Positions 7,606 through 12,585 of a DNA stretch of 12,585 nucleotides are shown here, one piece after another. The translations under genes and the position numbers were made by a program. The notes under the pieces were generated by a model. The model saw only the letters and a list, made by a program, of their open reading frames with translations, did not search any database and was not told the origin of the DNA. The DNA is taken from assembly GCA_903910495.1 (NCBI GenBank), contig CAIVZW010000552.1, forward strand, positions 1-12,585. Direction: 5' to 3'. The stretch comes from an uncultured beta proteobacterium. GTDB taxonomy: Bacteria > Pseudomonadota > Gammaproteobacteria > Burkholderiales > Rhodocyclaceae. Each line of letters begins with the position of its first letter. The stretch's first letter is position 1.

Positions 7606-7624
7606 AATATATGAGCTATATATT
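7606..7624. promoter_or_regulatory. 19-bp dyad, candidate operator of the Lrp/AsnC-type regulator
   Basis: AATATATGAGCTATATATT has perfect 7-bp inverted arms around GAGCT. It begins 18 bp upstream of the regulator's ATG, in the leader just downstream of its probable promoter, a position suited to autorepression. Lrp-family proteins bind AT-rich dyads of about this size. The assignment rests on position and symmetry only. Confidence 0.5.
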
Positions 7625-7639
7625 TTCTTATTTATTCTT

Positions 7640-7648
7640 ATTATAGCA
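7640..7648 (-). promoter_or_regulatory. Putative extended -10 promoter of the Lrp/AsnC-type gene
   Basis: The minus strand reads TGCTATAAT (7648-7640): a perfect -10 with an extended TG. Transcription would start near 7633, about 45 nt before the regulator's ATG, so the 19-bp dyad would be inside the leader. No good -35 is seen. Confidence 0.5.
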
Positions 7649-7692
7649 ATTTTGTGCTGATCTATTCGATTTTACCGCTTTAAAACGCAAGC

Positions 7693-7707
7693 ACCTGCCG
7701 GGCAGGT
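7693..7707. repeat. 15-bp GC-rich palindrome upstream of leuA
   Basis: ACCTGCC, one central G, and GGCAGGT form a perfect 7-bp inverted repeat. It lies just upstream of TATGAT (7713-7718), the best -10-like hexamer for leuA, so it would overlap the spacer between -35 and -10. It may be an operator or a coincidence. Confidence 0.4.
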
Positions 7708-7764
7708 TCGGCTATGATTCCTGTACCGAACAAGCCTTTGCCCCGACATCAGGAGTCCGCCATC

Positions 7765-9444
7765 ATGTTGAAAAATCCAGCCAGCAAATATACCGCCTTC
7801 CCGCCGGTCAGTATTGCCGATCGCCAGTGGCCGAGCCGTACCATTACCCATGCCCCGATCTGGATGAGTACCGATCTGCGTGATGGCAACCAGGCACTGT
7901 TCGAACCGATGAACGCCGAGCGCAAGATGCGCATGTTCAAGACCTTGTGCGAGGTCGGCTTCAAGGAAATCGAAGTGGCCTTCCCGTCGGCCTCGCAGAC
8001 TGATTTCGACTTCGTGCGCAAGCTGATCAAGGGCAGGCACATTCCCGATGACGTGACGATCGAGGTACTCGCACCGGCGCGGGAAGCGCTCATCCGCCGC
8101 ACCTTCGAGGCGCTCAAGGGCGCTCGCCGCGCCATCGTGCATATCTACAACGCCACCTCGAAACCCTTCCGCGAGATTGTCTTCGGCATGAGCAAGGCCG
8201 AGGTGGTGAATATGGCCGTGACCGCCGTCCAACTCGTCAAGCAACTCTGCGCGGAGAATCCGGGGACGGAATGGGTGCTTGAATACAGCCCGGAGAACTT
8301 TACCGCGACCGAGCTCGACTTCGCGCTGGAGGTGTGCAACGCCGTGAGCGAAGCCTGGGGTGCCACGCCGGACAACAAGATCATCCTCAATCTGCCGACC
8401 ACGGTTGAAATGGCCACGCCCAACATCTACGCCGACCAGATCGAATGGATGCACCGCCATCTGGCGCGCCGCGACAGCATCATCATCAGCCTGCACCCGC
8501 ACAACGACCGGGGGACGGCGATCGCTGCCGCCGAACTGGCCCTGATGGCCGGGGCCGACCGCGTTGAAGGCTGTCTCTTCGGCAGCGGCGAGCGCACCGG
8601 CAACGTCGACCTGGTCACGCTGGCGCTCAACCTGTACACGCAGGGCATTTCGCCGAATCTCGATTTCTCGGACATCAACGCCGTTGCGCGGCACTTCGAG
8701 TACTGTACGCAAATGCCCATTCACCCGCGCCATCCCTATGTGGGCGACCTGGTGTTCACGGCCTTCTCAGGCTCGCACCAGGACGCCATCAAGAAAGGCT
8801 TCTCCGCGCAGGAAGCCGATGCGCTCTGGAATCTGCCGTATCTGCCGATCGACCCGGCCGACCTCGGCCGCAGTTACGACTCGGTGATCCGCATCAACAG
8901 CCAGTCCGGCAAGGGCGGCGTGGCCTATCTGCTTGAAACGGAATACGGCGTCGTCATGCCGCGTCGCCTGCAGGTCGAGTTTTCCGGCGAGGTTCAGCGC
9001 TACACCGACAAGCACGGCGGCGAGATGGAGGCCACCGACATCTGGGCGCTTTTCGCTCAGACCTATCTCGATACCGGCAATCCCGTAAGCTACATCGAAC
9101 ACCATCTTTTCGAGGACGGCAAAGCGCAAGGCATCCGCCTCACGCTGAGCATGAGCGGCGAAACGCATGTGTTATCCGGCGAAGGCAACGGCCCGATTGA
9201 TGCCGCTGTCCATGCCTTGTGCAAGCTCGGCATCGTCCTCCAGGTACGCAGCTACGAAGAGCGCTCAATGGGCAAAGGCGGCGACGCGAAGGCGTGCGCC
9301 TTCATGGAAGTGACACAGAGCGGCAGCGAGCGCGAATGCTATGGCGTAGGCATGGACGCCAATATCGTCACGGCCTCGATCAAGGCGCTGATGAGCGGGG
9401 TCAACCGCTTGAGCGCCAATGGAGCGACAGTCAGGGCGGCCTGA
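7765..9444 (+). CDS. leuA: 2-isopropylmalate synthase
   Basis: LeuA condenses acetyl-CoA with 2-oxoisovalerate to 2-isopropylmalate, the first committed step of leucine synthesis, and is inhibited by leucine. The 559 residues fit the longer type found in Pseudomonas and many beta/gammaproteobacteria rather than the 523-residue E. coli type. The TIM-barrel carries [11 protein letters not shown] (about 36-45, metal-binding Asp), HPHNDRG at 244-250 (the two metal-binding histidines 244 and 246) and GSGERTGN at 273-280. Residues from about 430 form the leucine-sensing regulatory domain, with [10 protein letters not shown] and [11 protein letters not shown]. The ATG at 7765 is preceded by AGGAG 9 nt upstream and begins the conserved MLKNP; the frame is open back to an ATG at 7714, but that part is not conserved. 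It is divergent from the Lrp-type gene. Confidence 0.97.
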   Translation: MLKNPASKYTAFPPVSIADRQWPSRTITHAPIWMSTDLRDGNQALFEPMNAERKMRMFKTLCEVGFKEIEVAFPSASQTDFDFVRKLIKGRHIPDDVTIEVLAPAREALIRRTFEALKGARRAIVHIYNATSKPFREIVFGMSKAEVVNMAVTAVQLVKQLCAENPGTEWVLEYSPENFTATELDFALEVCNAVSEAWGATPDNKIILNLPTTVEMATPNIYADQIEWMHRHLARRDSIIISLHPHNDRGTAIAAAELALMAGADRVEGCLFGSGERTGNVDLVTLALNLYTQGISPNLDFSDINAVARHFEYCTQMPIHPRHPYVGDLVFTAFSGSHQDAIKKGFSAQEADALWNLPYLPIDPADLGRSYDSVIRINSQSGKGGVAYLLETEYGVVMPRRLQVEFSGEVQRYTDKHGGEMEATDIWALFAQTYLDTGNPVSYIEHHLFEDGKAQGIRLTLSMSGETHVLSGEGNGPIDAAVHALCKLGIVLQVRSYEERSMGKGGDAKACAFMEVTQSGSERECYGVGMDANIVTASIKALMSGVNRLSANGATVRAA

Positions 9445-9484
9445 ACGCCGCAGGGAGATCAGCGGGCTGGGCGAAACGGCAACG

Positions 9485-9493
9485 TGATAGAAT
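9485..9493 (+). promoter_or_regulatory. Putative extended -10 promoter for the rib cluster
   Basis: TGATAGAAT (9485-9493) has a -10-like TAGAAT with an extended TG element, 38 bp before the ribE ATG, in the 87-bp gap after leuA. No convincing -35 and no FMN riboswitch (the RFN element) are visible in this gap. Confidence 0.4.
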
Positions 9494-9531
9494 GATGCCC
9501 CTTGCCCATTCCCGTCCGGTTGATCTGCACT

Positions 9532-10152
9532 ATGTTCTCAGGAATCATTGCCGCCATTGGCCATATCACTGAACTGACGCCGCGTCACGATGGCACACCT
9601 ACGGTCCGCCTGACGGTCGAGGCCGGAGGTCTTGGCCTTGACGATGTGGCGAAAGGCGATTCGATCGCCTGCAACGGGGTCTGCCTGACCGTCGTCGACA
9701 AGCAGGACAGCCATTTTTCCGTCGATGTTTCGCCGGAAACCCTGTCGTGCACCATCGGCCTGAACAAACCGGGTCCAATCAATCTGGAAAAGGCGCTGCG
9801 CCTTGCCGACCGTCTCGGCGGCCATCTCGTTTCCGGCCACGTCGATGGCGTTGGCGAAGTATTGCGTTTCGATCCTGTTGGCGATAACCGCCTGCTCGAA
9901 ATCCGCGCACCGCAATCCTTGTCCAGATACATCGCCCGCAAGGGCTCGATTACCGTCAATGGGGTGAGCCTGACCACCAATTCGATCAACGGTGCACGTT
10001 TTTCGATCAACCTGATTCCGCACACGCTGGAAGCAACAACACTGGGTACGCTGCAGGCGGGCAGCCCAGTCAATCTGGAGATCGACCTGATCGCGCGCTA
10101 CGTAGAACGCATGCTCAATGCCGATGCTCCCGACACAGAGGAGGATGAATAA
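9532..10152 (+). CDS. ribE: Riboflavin synthase, alpha subunit
   Basis: This enzyme dismutates two 6,7-dimethyl-8-ribityllumazine molecules into riboflavin and the pyrimidinedione precursor. It is named ribE in most bacteria and ribC in older E. coli usage. The 206 residues consist of two related lumazine-binding domains: about 1-97 (MFSGIIAAIG, GDSIACNGVCLTV) and 98-195 (GHLVSGHVDG, GSITVNGVSLT). The N-terminus MFxGII is the family hallmark and fixes the start at 9532, although the frame is open to 9502 and no clear ribosome site precedes it. The C-terminus is acidic. The stop codon abuts the next gene with no gap, and the AGGAGG used by ribBX lies inside the last codons of ribE. Confidence 0.96.
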   Translation: MFSGIIAAIGHITELTPRHDGTPTVRLTVEAGGLGLDDVAKGDSIACNGVCLTVVDKQDSHFSVDVSPETLSCTIGLNKPGPINLEKALRLADRLGGHLVSGHVDGVGEVLRFDPVGDNRLLEIRAPQSLSRYIARKGSITVNGVSLTTNSINGARFSINLIPHTLEATTLGTLQAGSPVNLEIDLIARYVERMLNADAPDTEEDE

Positions 10153-11280
10153 ATGGCGCCACAAAGCACTTCACCCGTAATTTCGCCGATCGAGGAAATC
10201 ATTATTGACTTGCGTGCCGGACGCATGGTCATCCTCGTCGACGAAGAAGATCGCGAGAACGAAGGCGATCTTGTCCTGGCCGCTGAAATGGTTACGCCCG
10301 AAGCGATCAATTTCATGGTCAAGAATGCGCGTGGTCTGGTCTGCCTGACGATCAGCGAAGCGCGCGGCAAACAACTCGGCCTGACGCAGATGGCGCGTGA
10401 CAACAAGAGCCCGTACAACACCGCCTTCACGGTCTCGATCGAAGCCGCCAGCGGTGTCACTACCGGCATCTCGGCGCAGGACAGGGCGCGTACCATCCAG
10501 GCGGCAGTCGCCCGCGACGCACGGCCTGAGGACATCGTCCAGCCCGGACACATTTTCCCGATCACCGCCAAGGACGGCGGCGTGCTGGTGCGCGCCGGAC
10601 ACACCGAAGCGGGTTGCGATCTCGCCCAGATCGCCGGACTCGACCCCTCGTCGGTCATCTGCGAAATCCTCAAGGACGACGGTTCGATGGCCCGCCTGCC
10701 CGATCTGGTCGAGTTTGCACGCGAGCATGGTCTGAAGATCGGTACCATTGCCGACCTCATTCACTTCCGCAGCCGCAACGAAACACTGGTCGAGCGGACC
10801 TTCTCCAAACCGGTCAGGTCGGCACACGGCGAGTTTCTGCTGCACGCCTATACCGACCGTTCTTCAAACGAAGTCCATCTGGCGCTGACCAAGGGCGAGA
10901 TTTCCGCGGACAGGGAAACGCTGGTGCGTGTGCACGAACCCTTGTCCGTACTCGATTTTCTCGACTCGAGCAGCGGCCGTCACACGTTTTCGCTGGATCT
11001 CGCGCAGCAGGCGCTGGCGCGGGCCGAATCCGGCGTCATCGTGCTGCTGCGGCGCAGCGAAACAGGTCAGGACATTCTCGCGGCGCTCAGTGCGCCGAGC
11101 ACGGATCAGCGCCCCGCAGCCAAGTGGGATCCACGCATCTACGGTATCGGGGCACAGATCCTGCGCGATCTCGGGGTACGCAAAATGAAGCTGCTCTCCA
11201 GTCCGCGCCGCATGCCGAGCATGACCGGCTTTGACCTTGAGGTGACCGGCTACATTGCTACACCCGCCGAACTCGAATAA
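10153..11280 (+). CDS. ribBX: 3,4-dihydroxy-2-butanone 4-phosphate synthase with degenerate GTP cyclohydrolase II-like domain (RibBX type)
   Basis: The N-terminal half (about 1-205) is a full DHBP synthase, which turns ribulose 5-phosphate into the four-carbon donor for lumazine. It shows the metal and substrate loop DEEDRENEGDL (30-40), TAFTVSIEA, GVTTGISAQDRA and the catalytic GHTEAGCDL with His150 and Glu152. Residues from about 212 resemble GTP cyclohydrolase II: RIYGIGAQILRDLGVRKMKL is the family C-terminal stretch. However, there is no cysteine after residue 170, so the three zinc ligands are gone, and RRSETGQDIL stands where EGRGIG is expected. This matches the RibBX variant known from Proteobacteria, which does not supply cyclohydrolase activity; a separate RibA must exist elsewhere. 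AGGAGG lies 8 nt before the ATG. Confidence 0.92.
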   Translation: MAPQSTSPVISPIEEIIIDLRAGRMVILVDEEDRENEGDLVLAAEMVTPEAINFMVKNARGLVCLTISEARGKQLGLTQMARDNKSPYNTAFTVSIEAASGVTTGISAQDRARTIQAAVARDARPEDIVQPGHIFPITAKDGGVLVRAGHTEAGCDLAQIAGLDPSSVICEILKDDGSMARLPDLVEFAREHGLKIGTIADLIHFRSRNETLVERTFSKPVRSAHGEFLLHAYTDRSSNEVHLALTKGEISADRETLVRVHEPLSVLDFLDSSSGRHTFSLDLAQQALARAESGVIVLLRRSETGQDILAALSAPSTDQRPAAKWDPRIYGIGAQILRDLGVRKMKLLSSPRRMPSMTGFDLEVTGYIATPAELE

Positions 11281-11319
11281 GCCGAGCCCACCCTACGCAC
11301 TCATTCCCAAGGCGCTGAC

Positions 11320-11802
11320 ATGGCCCATTACGCAAACATTTTCGAGTACGAAAGCTCCCTTGCCGGCACTGATCTTCACGTCGGCATTGTCATGAGCCGC
11401 TTCAATCCGCTGATCGGCGAAGGCCTGTTGGCCGCCTGCGTCGCCGAACTCAGGCAACTGGGCGTCGCCGAAGGCGATATCGAGATTGCCACGGTCCCTG
11501 GTGCACTCGAAATTCCACTGACGCTGCAAACGATGGCGCAAAGCGAGCGCTACGATGCGCTGATTGCCCTCGGAGCCGTCATCCGCGGTGAAACCTATCA
11601 CTTCGAGGTGGTTTCCAACGACTCCTGCCGCGCCGTGATGGAGGTGCAACTGGATACCGGAATTCCTGTCGCCAATGGCATCCTGACCTGCGAAAACGAC
11701 GACCAGGCGCTGGCACGCAGTCAGGAAAAGGGGGCGGACTGCGCCCGTGCGGTGGTCGAAATGGTCAATCTGCTGCGCGCCATTGGAGAAAAACCTTCAT
11801 GA
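11320..11802 (+). CDS. ribH: 6,7-dimethyl-8-ribityllumazine synthase
   Basis: RibH condenses the ribityl-amino-pyrimidinedione with DHBP to give lumazine, the penultimate step of riboflavin synthesis, and assembles into pentamers or capsids. The 160 residues match the family (E. coli 156). The substrate-binding SRFNPLI (26-32), VPGALEIP (59-66) and the signature [18 protein letters not shown] (85-102) with catalytic His94 are all present. The N-terminal addition before HVGIV is short. AAGG lies 7 nt before the ATG. It is 39 bp after ribBX and overlaps nusB by 4 nt (ATGA), so ribE, ribBX, ribH and nusB form one transcription unit. Confidence 0.97.
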   Translation: MAHYANIFEYESSLAGTDLHVGIVMSRFNPLIGEGLLAACVAELRQLGVAEGDIEIATVPGALEIPLTLQTMAQSERYDALIALGAVIRGETYHFEVVSNDSCRAVMEVQLDTGIPVANGILTCENDDQALARSQEKGADCARAVVEMVNLLRAIGEKPS

Positions 11803-12302
11803 GCATCAAGCCGGAAGCCCCTGCCGCCGATGCGCTCAGACCCGCAGCCAAGCCGGCGGCCAAGTCGCCGCGGCGCAGAGCACGCGAGTTTGCGCTACAG
11901 GGTCTTTATCAATGGCAGTTGAGCGGCAACGACGAGGCCGCCATCGCAGCGCACCTGCGCGACAGCTCAGGGTTTGACAAGGCTGACCGCGAGTTCTTTG
12001 TCGGCCTGTTGCACGGTGTGCTGGCCCAGCACGCGCTGCTCCAGGAACAGCTTCAGGTGTACCTCGACCGCCCGTTCGCCGAGCTTTCCCCCGTCGAAGC
12101 CAGTATTTTGCTGGCCGGCGCCTATGAACTCTCCAGCTACCCGCAAACTCCCTATCGCGTGATCATCAACGAGGCCATCGAGCTGACCAAGAGCTTTGGC
12201 GGTACCGACGGCCACAAATACGTCAACGGCGTGCTTGACAAGCTGGCCGCCAAGCTGCGCCCGGTCGAAGTCGAAGCCAAGCGCGCAGCACGCAAAGCTT
12301 AA
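11799..12302 (+). CDS. nusB: Transcription antitermination protein NusB
   Basis: NusB binds boxA RNA with NusE (S10) and prevents premature termination in rRNA operons. The 167 residues include a family core starting around [19 protein letters not shown] and ending [44 protein letters not shown] is the conserved second half. About 25 Ala/Pro/Lys-rich residues at the N-terminus and a basic tail (EAKRAARKA) make it longer than E. coli NusB (139). The basic N-terminal extension may add RNA contacts. The ATG overlaps the ribH stop (ATGA), so translation is probably coupled. The ribH-nusB-thiL order is common in proteobacteria. Confidence 0.96.
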   Translation: MSIKPEAPAADALRPAAKPAAKSPRRRAREFALQGLYQWQLSGNDEAAIAAHLRDSSGFDKADREFFVGLLHGVLAQHALLQEQLQVYLDRPFAELSPVEASILLAGAYELSSYPQTPYRVIINEAIELTKSFGGTDGHKYVNGVLDKLAAKLRPVEVEAKRAARKA

Positions 12303-12311
12303 GCGCTCTCG

Positions 12312-12391
12312 ACACAGAGCCCACAGAGACCACGGAGACGAGAACTATTATGCTTTTCTCTGTGAACTCCGTGCCTCCGTGTACTCTGTGT
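12312..12391. repeat. CACAGAG-type dispersed palindromic repeat, copy 2
   Basis: An 80-bp imperfect palindrome fills the gap between nusB and thiL. The outer ends ACACAGAG (12312-12319) and CTCTGTGT (12384-12391) are perfect inverted repeats. Inside, the left arm runs CCACAGAG, CCACGGAG, GAGAA, and the right arm TTCTCTGTG, CTCCGTG, CCTCCGTG. The loop is about 10 nt (around CTATTATGCT). As RNA it would form a long, interrupted hairpin about 17 nt before the thiL start. It has the same layout as the copy at 6987-7060. Confidence 0.8.
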
Positions 12392-12408
12392 TGAAAGTGG
12401 TTTCCTCC

Positions 12409-12585
12409 ATGCCCTCCGAATTCGACCTGATCGCCCGTTTCTTCGCGCGACCGACACCGCAGGCCATCCTCGGTCCCGGTGACGATTGCGCGCTGCTGGC
12501 GCCTTCGCCGGGTATGGAGCTGGCCATCACCACCGACATGCTGGTGTCCGGCACCCATTTTCTGCCGGACACCGACCCCTACCAG
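12409..12585 (+). CDS. thiL: Thiamine-monophosphate kinase, 5' part only
   Basis: ThiL phosphorylates thiamine monophosphate to the active cofactor thiamine diphosphate with ATP. Only the first 59 codons are in the window and the frame runs open off the right edge. They show the family N-terminus: [12 protein letters not shown], then [10 protein letters not shown] (21-30) with the metal-binding aspartates 25 and 26, and [13 protein letters not shown] (40-52) with Asp43. The position after nusB is conserved in many proteobacteria. There is no recognisable Shine-Dalgarno before the ATG at 12409. An in-frame GTG at 12397 and TTG at 12391 would add four and six residues, but they also lack one. 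The dispersed repeat ends 17 bp before the ATG. Confidence 0.93.
   Translation, partial: MPSEFDLIARFFARPTPQAILGPGDDCALLAPSPGMELAITTDMLVSGTHFLPDTDPYQ

Noticed and set aside
7672..8733. A 353-codon minus-strand open frame opposite leuA
   Set aside because: It is antisense to well-conserved LeuA motifs and is a GC-driven shadow.
9445..9531. Possible FMN riboswitch before ribE
   Set aside because: The 87-bp gap is too short for the RFN element, and its conserved blocks are not seen.

Overview
The window is about 12.6 kb of GC-rich chromosomal DNA holding densely packed housekeeping genes. Gene order (hemA-prfA-prmC; ribE-ribBX-ribH-nusB-thiL), the long Pseudomonas-type LeuA, a RibB with a degenerate C-terminal domain and overall protein style point to a betaproteobacterium. 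The order Rhodocyclales (Accumulibacter/Dechloromonas/Propionivibrio-like) is my best guess, by inference only. I see no phage, CRISPR array, transposase or tRNA gene.

Left part, minus strand (1-5144). Read in the direction of transcription: pyrC (dihydroorotase), a small lipoprotein of unknown function, rnpB (RNase P RNA) with its own promoter, then hemA, prfA and prmC. HemA makes glutamate-1-semialdehyde for tetrapyrroles, PrfA is release factor 1, and PrmC (cut by the left window edge) methylates the GGQ glutamine of release factors. hemA and prfA are 1 nt apart, and prmC follows prfA within about 10-16 nt, so the three form an operon. It is probably read from an extended -10 promoter between rnpB and hemA.

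Middle (5145-7764). A 508-bp gene-free gap with an AT-rich core separates pyrC from a plus-strand RsuA/RluF-type pseudouridine synthase that carries a 160-residue low-complexity N-terminal extension. A convergent gap with a CACAGAG-type dispersed palindromic repeat follows. Then comes a minus-strand Lrp/AsnC-family regulator, divergent from leuA across an AT-rich intergenic region with a 19-bp dyad that looks like an operator.

Right part, plus strand (7765-12585). leuA (2-isopropylmalate synthase, leucine pathway) is followed by a riboflavin cluster: ribE (riboflavin synthase), ribBX (DHBP synthase with a GTP cyclohydrolase II-like domain lacking the zinc cysteines) and ribH (lumazine synthase). 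nusB overlaps ribH by 4 nt. A second copy of the CACAGAG repeat lies between nusB and thiL, which is cut by the right edge. Both riboflavin synthase subunits and the four-carbon donor enzyme are present, but no functional GTP cyclohydrolase II or RibD is encoded in the window.

I found no clearly new biological system. The observations most worth checking are an unusually large RNase P RNA with several extra GNRA-capped hairpins in its specificity domain, the dyad between the Lrp-type gene and leuA, and the paired palindromic repeats.
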